Assembly: GCA_963169455.1 (NCBI GenBank)
Contig: CAUJDW010000035.1
Span: 1 to 54,662 of the forward strand
From: Bacteroidota bacterium
GTDB lineage: Bacteria > Bacteroidota > Bacteroidia > Chitinophagales > Saprospiraceae
Length of the DNA: 54,662 nucleotides
Reading direction: 5' to 3'
In this document: positions 47,202 to 54,662 of the stretch, in pieces
Layout of the letters: every line of letters starts with the position of its first letter
Position numbering within the stretch: the first letter of the stretch is position 1
The notes under the pieces: generated by a model
What the model saw: the letters and a program-made list of their open reading frames with translations, nothing else
Told to the model about the DNA's origin: nothing
Database searches by the model: none
Made by a program: the position numbers and the translations under genes

Positions 47202-49862
47202 ATGGCTAAGCAGCTCTGCATTCTCCCGGCCTTACTCTTATTCCTGGGAGCCCAACTGTGTGCGCAGGATGTGCTCAACCGGCGAATTAACCTCAACTGC
47301 AGCCAGCAGCCCCTCCAAAGCATCCTGAAAGATATCGAATCGCGATACGGCATTCATTTCGTGTACAGCGAGCAGTTCGTATCCCTCTCCCGGCGGGTGA
47401 CCCTCAACGCCCGGCGCAGGCCCCTGGATGACGTGCTCAAAATGCTGTTCCGGGACACCGGCATCGAATACCGCGCCATCGGGCAACAGGTCGCCCTGCG
47501 GGAAAGGCCACAGCAGGAGCAGCCGGAGCTGAGCGCAGCGCCCAGGCAGCGCCTCAGCCAGGCCGTGCGGGGACAGGTGATCGACGCCGATTCCCGTGCC
47601 CCCCTCATCGGGGCCAACATACAGCTCATCGACAGTGTGCACTTTATCGGCGCCTCCACCGACGCGGAGGGCTGGTTTGCCCTGCCCGGCGTACCCGTCG
47701 GGCGGCGCAGTTTCCTGGCCACCTATCTGGGTTATCAGCCGCTGACCGTGCGCGACGTCCTTATCATTTCCGGCAAGGAACTCGTGCTGGAGATCGAGCT
47801 GCAGGAGTCCCCGGCTTTCCTTCAGGAGGTTGTAGTGACTTCCAACATCGACAAGCTTCAACCCCTCAATGATATGATAACGGTCAGCGGGCGGCAGTTC
47901 AGGGTGGAAGAAGCCAGCCGCTACCCGGGCAGCTTCCAGGACCCCGCCCGCATGAGCCGGTCATTTGCCGGCGTTTCCTACGTCAGCGACCTGGACAATG
48001 ACCTCATCATCAGGGGCAATGCTCCGACCAGCCTGCTGTGGCGGCTGGAAGGCATCGAAATCCCGACGCCGAACCACTACAGCGCCATAGGCAACACCGG
48101 CGGCGCCATCAGTATGCTGAACAGCAGCGTGTTGACTACTTCCGACTTTCTGACCAGCGCTTTTCCCGCGGAATATGGCAACACCATCTCCGGAGTATTC
48201 GACCTGAAGTTCCGCAACGGCAACAACGAAAAACACGAGTACGCTCTGAGCGCCGGCGTGCTCGGGCTGGAAGCCTCTGTGGAAGGCCCGCTTGGCAAGG
48301 AGCGGGGCGCAAGCTACCTGGCCAATTACCGCTACTCGACCCTGGCCGTGCTGGAGGAGATCAACCTCAACCCGGTGCTGGGTCAGGGCGTTCCCCGCTA
48401 TCAGGACATGTCCTTCAAATTGCTCTGGCCGACAGCGAAGGCAGGGACTTTCGCCCTCTTCGGCCTGGGTGCGCAAAATGAGCTTGGGCAGGCGCCGGCC
48501 CTGCTGCCTGACGGCCGCTTCGACATACCCACAGCCTCGCGGGAAGCCGCACAGTATGGGCTGATTGGTTTGAAGCACTCCCTCCAGCTTTCCGGCGAGG
48601 CCTATCTGCAAACCATTGCAGCGCTCAGTTTCAACACCTACCGCTACGATTTCGAATACTATCAGGACTCGCTGGAGATCGACCCCACGGAAGTCCTGTT
48701 CCGGGAAAGGGAGCGGCATGTCGAGTCGGCGCTTCGGCTCAGCCTGCAGTACAACCAGAAACTCAGCGCCAGGCATTCCATCCGGGCGGGCGTCATCGGC
48801 AGCCGCCAGCTCTACGACCTCTTCTACCGCTTCAAAAACGAGCGCACCGGGCTGGAGGGCACTTTCCTCGACGATACCGGCGGCGCCACCACCCTGCAGG
48901 CCTACACCCAATGGAAATACCGCTTGGGGGAGCACTGGACGGCCAATGCCGGCGCACACCTGCTGTACTTCAGCCTCAACGAATCCCTTAGCCTGGAACC
49001 CCGGCTGGGGCTGACGCACCAGTTCGACGAGCGCAGGTCGATGCGGCTGGGGCTGGGGCTGCACAGCTATACGGGGCACATTTCCAGTTACCTCATTCAC
49101 CCACCCTTTGACTTCGGCGCCCAGCCATTCCGCAACCGGCGGCTGCCCAAATCGGCGCACGCCGTTTTGGCCTACAGCCTGCAGTTGTCGCCACAGTGGC
49201 ACATCCGCCCCGAGATATATTACCAGCACATCTACGACGTCGCGGTAAGCAGCGACCCCTCCCAAACCTGGGTCAGTGTAATCAACATCCTGAACAACTA
49301 CGACATCTTCGAAATATCCGACGCCCCCATCGTCAACAAGGGCAGGGGCAGAAATATGGGCTTTGAGATTACCGTGGAAAAACTATTTTCCAGGGGTTTC
49401 TACGGCCTGGCCACGGCCTCCCTGTACGATTCCCGCTTCTTCACCGCCGACGGGCGGATGTTCAGCACGCTTTTCAACGGCAATTACATTTTCAACCTGC
49501 TCGGCGGGCGCGAACTGGCCATCAACAAAAACAACGCCTTCGGCATCAACCTCAAGTTCATCTACGCCGGCGGCAACCGTTACTCGCTGATCGATGAAGA
49601 AGCCTCCCGCGAAAGGGGATTCACCGTCTTTAACCCCGATGAGATCAACAGCCGCAAGGGGCCTCCCTACCGCCGCATCGACCTGCTGGCCAGCTTTACC
49701 GCCAACACCCCGCGCGCCACCCACCGCCTCTCGATCGACATCCAGAACCTGCTGAACCAAACCAATGTGCTGGGCTATTTTTTCGACGCCAGCGCCAACA
49801 GGATCGCCACCGAATATCAAATCCAGCTGCTGTTCGACCTGAGGTATAAGGTGGTTTTCTGA
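47202..49862 (+). CDS. STN-domain TonB-dependent receptor
   Basis: An 886-residue outer-membrane receptor. The start at 47202 gives MAKQLCILPALLLFLGAQLCAQ; the open frame extends 23 codons upstream but includes the promoter. The STN domain (about residues 25-85, LNRRINLNCSQQPLQSILKDIESRYGIHFVYSEQF) is followed by a carboxypeptidase-regulatory-like domain (QVIDADSRAPLIGANIQLIDSVHFIGASTDAEGWFALPGVPVG). The plug reads ASRYPGSFQDPARMSRSFAGVSYVSDLDNDLIIRGNAPTSLLWRLEGIEIPTPNHY. The barrel ends IQLLFDLRYKVVF. Unlike the receptor at 27090 there is no sigma/FecR pair next to it, so the STN domain either signals to distant partners or is a relic. The ligand is unknown. Confidence 0.92.
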   Translation: MAKQLCILPALLLFLGAQLCAQDVLNRRINLNCSQQPLQSILKDIESRYGIHFVYSEQFVSLSRRVTLNARRRPLDDVLKMLFRDTGIEYRAIGQQVALRERPQQEQPELSAAPRQRLSQAVRGQVIDADSRAPLIGANIQLIDSVHFIGASTDAEGWFALPGVPVGRRSFLATYLGYQPLTVRDVLIISGKELVLEIELQESPAFLQEVVVTSNIDKLQPLNDMITVSGRQFRVEEASRYPGSFQDPARMSRSFAGVSYVSDLDNDLIIRGNAPTSLLWRLEGIEIPTPNHYSAIGNTGGAISMLNSSVLTTSDFLTSAFPAEYGNTISGVFDLKFRNGNNEKHEYALSAGVLGLEASVEGPLGKERGASYLANYRYSTLAVLEEINLNPVLGQGVPRYQDMSFKLLWPTAKAGTFALFGLGAQNELGQAPALLPDGRFDIPTASREAAQYGLIGLKHSLQLSGEAYLQTIAALSFNTYRYDFEYYQDSLEIDPTEVLFRERERHVESALRLSLQYNQKLSARHSIRAGVIGSRQLYDLFYRFKNERTGLEGTFLDDTGGATTLQAYTQWKYRLGEHWTANAGAHLLYFSLNESLSLEPRLGLTHQFDERRSMRLGLGLHSYTGHISSYLIHPPFDFGAQPFRNRRLPKSAHAVLAYSLQLSPQWHIRPEIYYQHIYDVAVSSDPSQTWVSVINILNNYDIFEISDAPIVNKGRGRNMGFEITVEKLFSRGFYGLATASLYDSRFFTADGRMFSTLFNGNYIFNLLGGRELAINKNNAFGINLKFIYAGGNRYSLIDEEASRERGFTVFNPDEINSRKGPPYRRIDLLASFTANTPRATHRLSIDIQNLLNQTNVLGYFFDASANRIATEYQIQLLFDLRYKVVF

Positions 49863-50272
49863 GGTTTCCCGGCTCTTTCCCTCTCCCCGTTCGCGAGGGG
49901 CTTTGTCCCGAAGGGGCATCAGGTCTTAAGGTCTCAAGGTCTACCCCCGTTCGCGAGCGTCTATGACGCGATGCGGCTCAATCTGCAAGTCTCTGACTTG
50001 CGAATTTCCGGCTTGCTTGGATAAGCAAGCCGGAAACTTGCCCGTTATCCCGCATCGAGACGAAACCTCTCGCGAACGGATGGGATTTTCCTGGTTTTTA
50101 CCCGCTGAGCGCAGCGAGGGCGGGTAGCGTCACTGGGGTTGCTCTGAGTTCACCTCGTCTCCCCCTCTCCCAGCTTGCCCGGCTCGCAGAGTCGGGTCAC
50201 CCAGTCTCCCCCCCGGCGCTCCGTTCTGTTCCGACTTTTCGTATCTTTCCCCTCCTAAAAAAGAACAGGCCT
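49863..50272. other. Gene-free stretch with nested inverted repeats
   Basis: No gene was seen. CCCCGTTCGCGAG occurs twice as a direct repeat, at 49886 and 49946. The large foldback 49947-50079 and the stem TACCCGC / GCGGGTA (50099-50126) fill most of it. A -7-like TATCTTTC lies at about 50242, 31 bases before the next gene. Confidence 0.6.
49947..50079. repeat. 133-bp nested inverted-repeat element
   Basis: The outer arms CCGTTCGCGAG (49947-49957) and CTCGCGAACGG (50069-50079) are perfect. Inside, CGATGCGG (49969) pairs with CCGCATCG (50050). The core is a perfect 14-bp stem, TTTCCGGCTTGCTT (50005-50018) and AAGCAAGCCGGAAA (50023-50036), with loop GGAT. A side stem GCAAGTC/GACTTGC lies at 49985-50001. 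It looks like a MITE or REP-like element or a compact structured RNA. Confidence 0.6.
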
Positions 50273-51847
50273 ATGAAGAGTGGATTGGCTCTGATTTTCA
50301 TACTAATGCTGGCATGCGCCGCAATAGCCCAGGAAAACCTCAACGTTTCCCTTTTCGCCCGGTACGACCCCGGCGACGGGCGGGCATCGGGCTGCTGGTG
50401 CTATGCCGGGCCTGACGGAAAGGAATACGCCATTCTGGGGGCGCAGACGGGCACGGCTGTCGTTCACATCAAGGGGCCCAATAACCTGGAAGAAGTGGCC
50501 TTCATACCCGGTTTCCCTTCCAACTGGCGGGAGGTGACGGTGGTGGGGCAGCAGGCGTATGTGGTGACGGAAGGCTCGGGCTCTCCTCACTACGGCATGC
50601 AGGTTATCGAACTCGGGCAGTTGCCCGACACGGCATTTCTGCTCACCACCTATTCGGCCACATTCGGGCGCGGGCACATCATTCAGAAAGACATCTTCGA
50701 AGAGGCGCCCTACGTTTATGTTTGCGGAACCACGACAACCCAGGGCGTGCACATCATCGATGTGTCCAACCCGGCGGCGCCGCAGCAGGTGGGCCTGTAT
50801 CAGCCGGGCTATTACATTCACGATTGCCACGTGCGTGGTGATCTGCTCTTCGCCGCCGCCTTTTACGAAGGGACGGTTGACATTGTAGACATCTCCGACA
50901 AGTCGGCCCCTGCACTGCTCTACCGCCTGGACGACCCGGCAGGCAATACCCACAGCCTGTCCACTACCGAGGACATGCGCTACCTATTCCTGGCCGATGA
51001 GCAGGACGGCCTGCCGGGCCGCATTTTCGACATTCAGAGCCTGGAAGACCCTGTAGAACTGGCCACCTATACGGCCAATCTGGCCAGCCTGGTGCACAAC
51101 CCCTATATTCGCGGCGATTTCGCATTCATCACCCACAATACGGAGGGCCTGCGCGTCGTGGACATGGCCGACCCTGCCGTACCTGCCGAAGTGGGTTACT
51201 ACGACACCTACCCCGGCCCCAGCGGCGGCTTTCGCGGGCTGTGGTCGGGCTGCCCCTATTTGCCTTCCGGCAGGGTTCTCGGCGGCAACCGGGAGGATGG
51301 CTTGTACGTCTGGACATTCAACAACGCCCGCGCCGGGCGCTTTTACGGACAGGTGGTGGATTCCATTTCCGGCAATCCCATTTTCAATGCCAGCATCGTG
51401 GTCGGAGAAACGGGAGACGTGCTGCAATCCGATTTTGAAGGCAGGTTCAGGAAAGGCTACCTGCCCGGGAATTTCACCCTTTTCGTCACAGCTCCCGGAT
51501 ATGCGCCCAAAACGGCCGCGGTAAGCCTGGCCGAAGGCAGCCAGGAAAACCTGGTCATCGAGCTGTCAAGCTCTGTTACCGGGCTGGAGGAGGCTTCCCT
51601 TTCCGGGCAGGCCCGTTTCTTCCCCAACCCTTTCACCTCCGGCGCCACCCTGCTGGTGCAGGAAGGGGCCGGCGCCCGGCGGCTGTTGCTGTACGGCGCC
51701 GACGGCCAGCCCGTTCGGAAATACCGCCTGGAGCCCGGCCAGCCCTTCTTTATGCCCCGCAACGGGCTTCCGGCAGGGCCATACTGGTACATCGTTGAAA
51801 ATGAAAAGGGGGAAAAACTGGGCGCCGGTAAAATTCTGGCGCAGTGA
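50273..51847 (+). CDS. Choice-of-anchor B family protein with T9SS domain
   Basis: A 524-residue secreted protein. The signal is MKSGLALIFILMLACAAIAQ. Residues about 25-360 contain LVIVD-type repeats, each with a short hydrophobic strand such as VHIIDVSNPAAPQQVGLY, VDIVDISDKSAPALLY, LRVVDMADPAVPAEVGYY, predicting a beta-propeller. This is the choice-of-anchor B family, which carries different C-terminal anchors in different bacteria. Here a carboxypeptidase-regulatory-like domain (GRFYGQVVDSISGNPIFNASIVVGETGDVLQSDFEGRFRKGYLPGNF) is followed by a T9SS type A domain (ARFFPNPFTSGATLLVQ ... LPAGPYWYIVENEKGEKLGAGKIL). Function unknown; export to the surface or medium is predicted. It precedes a small lipoprotein gene by 47 bases. 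Confidence 0.9.
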   Translation: MKSGLALIFILMLACAAIAQENLNVSLFARYDPGDGRASGCWCYAGPDGKEYAILGAQTGTAVVHIKGPNNLEEVAFIPGFPSNWREVTVVGQQAYVVTEGSGSPHYGMQVIELGQLPDTAFLLTTYSATFGRGHIIQKDIFEEAPYVYVCGTTTTQGVHIIDVSNPAAPQQVGLYQPGYYIHDCHVRGDLLFAAAFYEGTVDIVDISDKSAPALLYRLDDPAGNTHSLSTTEDMRYLFLADEQDGLPGRIFDIQSLEDPVELATYTANLASLVHNPYIRGDFAFITHNTEGLRVVDMADPAVPAEVGYYDTYPGPSGGFRGLWSGCPYLPSGRVLGGNREDGLYVWTFNNARAGRFYGQVVDSISGNPIFNASIVVGETGDVLQSDFEGRFRKGYLPGNFTLFVTAPGYAPKTAAVSLAEGSQENLVIELSSSVTGLEEASLSGQARFFPNPFTSGATLLVQEGAGARRLLLYGADGQPVRKYRLEPGQPFFMPRNGLPAGPYWYIVENEKGEKLGAGKILAQ

Positions 51848-51894
51848 TTGTGCCGCCAGGTTAAACCCGGGACATCAAACCAACAGCGAAAAAT

Positions 51895-52548
51895 ATGAAA
51901 ACGAAATTACGTTATCTGGCCGCCGCATGTTTTTTTACGCTCTTCCTCCTTTCCTGCAGCAACCAGCCCTCCGGGCAGGATAAGCAGCCCGAAGAGCAGG
52001 GCGGCATGGCAGGCGGGGCGCAGCCTGAAGCGGGCGCCATTTTCACCGGCCCCGGCCTGATTCCTGCGGGGGCCGTGTTCGAAGGGCAGTTCCTTCAGGG
52101 CGTGCGCTGGGAAAGCCAGGGCGCCGGTTATTACGGGCTGGTGTCCAAATATGAGCAGGGGGAATTCTTTACCCAGGGCTGGGCATCCCGGCTCCATCTC
52201 TACCTGTATGAATTGCGCAACGGCCAGATTTCCGGCAGAAAGGCATTTGTAGCGGAAGCGCCCAATATTTACTCGCAAACCAGCCTGTTTCCGGAGCGCA
52301 CCAGGCTCGTCAACCTGCCGTCCCTGGGCCAGGCCCTGTCCGTCGCCTATTCCATCTGCCCCGACGGGGAGGATCCCTGCACGCTTTATGCCTCGGTATT
52401 CAATGAAAAGGCCAAGTACGACTTTCAGGTGATGGAAAATGTCGACAAGGCCATTTACTTCGAATCGAGAGCCGAGATCATGGCGGGCATCCCGGAGGAC
52501 GTCCAGGTGCACCTGCTGGAACAGTTGTTTCCGGATGCCGGCCGGTGA
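51895..52548 (+). CDS. Uncharacterised lipoprotein
   Basis: A 217-residue lipoprotein, MKTKLRYLAAACFFTLFLLSC, lipobox at Cys21. A linker rich in Gly, Gln, Pro and Glu follows (residues 22-45). The folded part includes GQFLQGVRWESQGAGYYGLVSKYEQGEFFTQGWASRLHLYLYELRNGQISG and ICPDGEDPCTLYASVF, with two cysteines ten residues apart or less. No family was recognised. It lies 47 bases after the choice-of-anchor B gene on the same strand and may be co-transcribed with it. Its stop is 27 bases from that of the convergent phosphodiesterase gene. Confidence 0.75.
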   Translation: MKTKLRYLAAACFFTLFLLSCSNQPSGQDKQPEEQGGMAGGAQPEAGAIFTGPGLIPAGAVFEGQFLQGVRWESQGAGYYGLVSKYEQGEFFTQGWASRLHLYLYELRNGQISGRKAFVAEAPNIYSQTSLFPERTRLVNLPSLGQALSVAYSICPDGEDPCTLYASVFNEKAKYDFQVMENVDKAIYFESRAEIMAGIPEDVQVHLLEQLFPDAGR

Positions 52549-52575
52549 GGGGGCATATAAATAAAAAGGGGCAAA

Positions 52576-53694
52576 TCACTCTATTTCTATATGCAGAACA
52601 ATGCCGGGGTGGCTGTTCGGCGCCGTCACCGCATTCAGCACGGTGAAGGACAGGTCGAACTCCTTCAACTGCTCCAGGGTCTTTACCTGAATTTCCGTTT
52701 CCGCCTGGGGGTGCAGCACCAGTAAGTCGGCGCCGGTGTGAAAGGTGTAGCCGCTTTGGCTTTGCAGGACGTATTCCACATCGCTGGTATTCCGGATGGT
52801 GACAATGGCCAGTGAAGAAGGCCCCTCGTAGGCTGCTTTGGAAACCGACAGGGAAGCATTGATAAGCGGAACGAGCTGCTCTTCCCGCCCGATCAGGGTA
52901 TTGTTGTACCAGACTACGGTGCGGCGGCCCATCAGCGCATCCTTTATGGCCTCTGCCGTGCGCTCTTTAGCAAAAACAAGCGTTACCGGGCGATGCCCTC
53001 CTTCGGGGACCTTATACTGCCAGTCGACCAGGCCGTGGATGTCGGAAGTGCCCATGATGGTGAGGTTGTATTCCAGAGCGATCTGCAGGGCCTCATCGGA
53101 GTAGGTCAGGTCGTTGACCACTTCTATTCCGTCCAGCAGGCCCTCTTCGATGAGTTGCAGGTGCAGGGCTGTGAGGCGGGCGATGCCGTCGGGGCGCTGT
53201 GCCGTCCAGTTGGGGTGGTTCCAGAAGGTAAAGGCCCCCTGCCGTTTGGCTTCGCGGAACACCTCCACGGAATCCTCGATCAGCAGTTTGTTGGCGTCCT
53301 GTATGAAAATGGCGTTGGTGTGCCCCGGCGGCATGCGGCGGGTGATCTCGGATCCGTTCACCACGATCAGGCCGTAGGCCCGGGCGTTGTCTTTGGCCAC
53401 TTCGTAGGAGCGGTTACGGTCGGGGTGGGGGATATCGGCCTTGTGGGGCTGGTACTCCAAGTGTTCGGTGAGGGAGATGGCGTCGAGGCTGTCGCGCAGA
53501 GCCTCCTGAACACGTATATTTGGCCAGACACTGCCATCGGAAAAGACGGTGTGCTGGTGGAAATCGCAGGCCAGGGTCAGGAAACCCGGCACATCGGGGA
53601 ACTGTATGGCGCGGTTGTAGGCGTGCGAATGCGGCGCCTGCGCGGCCAGGCGGATGGCCGGCGCCAGAAGCAGGAAAAGCAGCAGTTTTTTCAT
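52576..53694 (-). CDS. PHP-domain phosphodiesterase (Sb-PDE family), secreted
   Basis: A 372-residue exported hydrolase. ATG 53694 gives MKKLLLFLLLAPAIRLAAQ; a start eight codons earlier is less likely. The PHP metal-binding signatures are present: CDFHQHTVFSDGSVWP with the HxH pair, LDAISLTEHLEY with Glu and His, VVNGSEITRR, HTNAIFI, FTFWNHPNWTAQRPDG and MGTSDIHG with the last Asp-His. The enzyme family includes the Sb-PDE phosphodiesterases that hydrolyse bis- and monoesters. The C-terminal 120 residues are a beta-sandwich (SVSKAAYEGPSSLAIVTIRNTSDVEYVLQS). The gene stands alone; the substrate in this organism is unknown. Confidence 0.88.
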   Translation of the reverse strand: MKKLLLFLLLAPAIRLAAQAPHSHAYNRAIQFPDVPGFLTLACDFHQHTVFSDGSVWPNIRVQEALRDSLDAISLTEHLEYQPHKADIPHPDRNRSYEVAKDNARAYGLIVVNGSEITRRMPPGHTNAIFIQDANKLLIEDSVEVFREAKRQGAFTFWNHPNWTAQRPDGIARLTALHLQLIEEGLLDGIEVVNDLTYSDEALQIALEYNLTIMGTSDIHGLVDWQYKVPEGGHRPVTLVFAKERTAEAIKDALMGRRTVVWYNNTLIGREEQLVPLINASLSVSKAAYEGPSSLAIVTIRNTSDVEYVLQSQSGYTFHTGADLLVLHPQAETEIQVKTLEQLKEFDLSFTVLNAVTAPNSHPGIVLHIEIE

Positions 53695-53787
53695 TGGGTG
53701 TGTTTTGTTTCCCTGCAAAGAAAGGCAATTCGTGTAAATGGAAGGTTAAGAAGGGGCAGGAATGGAAAGAGGCGCCACATTTTATCC

Positions 53788-54468
53788 TTATTCATCCTTC
53801 AGCAGGCCGGGGCGGCGTTCCCGGGTGCGCTTCAGGGCTTGTTCGTAGCGCCACTCGTCGATTTTTTTGAAATTGCCGCCGAGCAGGACGTCCGGCACTT
53901 TCCAGCCGCGGAATTCTTCGGGGCGGGTGTAAACGGGAGGCGACAGCAGCCCATCCTGGAAGGAATCGAAGAGGGCTGAGGTTTCATCGTTGAGCACGCC
54001 GGGCAGCAGGCGGCCGATGGTGTCAACGAGGACGGCGGCAGGCAGTTCGCCGCCGGAGAGCACGTAATCGCCGATGGAAACCTCCATGGTGACGAAATGT
54101 TCCCGGATGCGTTCGTCGATGCCTTTATAGTGGCCGCAGATGATCATCAGGTTTTCCTTCATCGAGAGGCGGTTGGCCAGGGGTTGTTCCAGGCGCTCGC
54201 CGTCGGGCGTCATGTAGATGACCTCATCGTAAGCGCGCTGCTTTTGCAGGCCTTCGATGCAGTGAGCCAGCGGTTCCACCATCATCACCATGCCTGCTCC
54301 GCCGCCGTACTGGTAGTCGTCCACCTGCAGGTGCCTGCCCAGCCCGTAGGGGCGCAGGTCCTGGATATGCACTTCCAGCAGGCCTTTATCGCAGGCCCGT
54401 TTCATGATGGAATGCCGGAAAGGGCTTTCCAGCAGTTCGGGATGCACGGTGATGATGTCGATCCTCAT
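53788..54468 (-). CDS. trmD: tRNA (guanine-37-N1)-methyltransferase
   Basis: A 226-residue SPOUT-class enzyme that makes m1G37 next to the anticodon of tRNAs using S-adenosylmethionine. ATG 54468 gives [21 protein letters not shown]; the longer frame would start with TTG. The SAM-binding trefoil knot is seen as [39 protein letters not shown], and [19 protein letters not shown]. The C-terminal part contains [35 protein letters not shown]. The length is typical. In many bacteria it follows rpsP and rimM, but here no ribosomal gene is next to it; a perfect 15-bp hairpin (54485-54519) lies 17 bases before the start. Confidence 0.97.
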   Translation of the reverse strand: MRIDIITVHPELLESPFRHSIMKRACDKGLLEVHIQDLRPYGLGRHLQVDDYQYGGGAGMVMMVEPLAHCIEGLQKQRAYDEVIYMTPDGERLEQPLANRLSMKENLMIICGHYKGIDERIREHFVTMEVSIGDYVLSGGELPAAVLVDTIGRLLPGVLNDETSALFDSFQDGLLSPPVYTRPEEFRGWKVPDVLLGGNFKKIDEWRYEQALKRTRERRPGLLKDE

Positions 54469-54484
54469 GGGGCGGAAGTTGTTG

Positions 54485-54519
54485 GCCAATGGTTGCCGGT
54501 TCCCCCGGCAACCATTGGC
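54485..54519. promoter_or_regulatory. Perfect 15-bp hairpin just upstream of trmD
   Basis: GCCAATGGTTGCCGG (54485-54499) and CCGGCAACCATTGGC (54505-54519) pair perfectly over a 5-base loop. It ends 17 bases before the trmD start codon. It would fold in the mRNA leader if transcription starts upstream. Confidence 0.65.
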
Positions 54520-54563
54520 TTAGAGCATGTTTGGAGGCCGGATTTGAAAGCGAAAAGTGTCAA

Positions 54564-54643
54564 TTTTTCGGTGAGACAAGGCGCTTTTCGAAGGGCGTAC
54601 CCTGAGGTACGGCCAAGAAAAGCAACGCAGTATCACCGAAAAA
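54564..54643. repeat. Inverted-repeat element at the right edge
   Basis: TTTTTCGGTGA (54564-54574) and TCACCGAAAAA (54633-54643) form perfect arms. Inside, CGTACC/GGTACG (54596-54611) and CTTTTC/GAAAAG pair as well. It resembles the leuS-leader hairpin in form (long outer arms and paired core) but not in sequence. It may be a MITE-like element. Confidence 0.55.
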
Positions 54644-54662
54644 GTGGCCTTTTTTAGCTCAA

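Noticed and set aside
1-54662. tRNA or rRNA genes
   Set aside because: Reading both strands by eye gave no convincing cloverleaf or rRNA motif; a dedicated scan would be needed to exclude them fully.

Overview
The window is chromosomal DNA of a GC-rich Bacteroidota bacterium, most likely a member of the Saprospiria (Lewinella/Phaeodactylibacter-like; the lineage is inference). The signs are type IX secretion (T9SS) C-terminal sorting domains, STN-type TonB-dependent receptors with a FecI/FecR pair, a SprB-repeat adhesin, a DUF4954 protein, many lipoproteins with a lipobox, and several promoters with the Bacteroidota -7 element TAnnTTTG. No phage, plasmid, complete insertion sequence, rRNA or tRNA gene was recognised. 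Mobile DNA appears only as short MITE-like inverted-repeat elements and one broken VapBC-type toxin-antitoxin locus.

Layout. 0-0.5 kb: a tandem array of 35-bp units at the window edge and a long hairpin in front of leuS. 0.5-10 kb: leuS, two secreted M28 peptidases, a TapB/DUF3108-like protein, a GH29 alpha-L-fucosidase with PA14 domain. 10-15 kb: DUF4954 protein, acyl-CoA ligase and BioD/Pta-N-like ATPase on the plus strand, meeting a minus-strand YnjBCD-like ABC importer (15-18.6 kb) at a large palindrome. 18.8-23.4 kb: an OmpR-type response regulator, its histidine kinase and a TonB-dependent receptor; both promoters of the cluster carry the same 11-bp-period direct repeat. 23.5-24.1 kb: vapBC remnant with an inserted element. 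24.2-29.8 kb: a three-repeat lipoprotein divergent from an ECF sigma / FecR / STN-receptor trio. 29.9-33 kb: an uncharacterised lipoprotein and a GT39-type glycosyltransferase.

33-39.1 kb is the most coherent operon: ApbE flavin transferase, a DEDDh exonuclease, two MbnP-family lipoproteins and two MauG/MbnH-type di-heme lipoproteins, closed by a strong terminator. Each mature MbnP has exactly one tryptophan. This suggests a duplicated peroxidase/substrate pair of the type known from methanobactin-linked copper proteins, here with no methanobactin genes in view.

39.1-40.3 kb is a gene-free stretch with duplicated hairpin modules that look like small structured RNAs. It is followed by a 1498-residue SprB-repeat T9SS protein (40.3-44.8 kb), a CysH-type reductase behind a structured leader with a terminator, TerC, a third STN receptor, a choice-of-anchor-B T9SS protein, an unknown lipoprotein, a PHP phosphodiesterase and trmD at the right edge.

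Convergent gene pairs are repeatedly separated by long perfect inverted repeats that probably act as bidirectional terminators.
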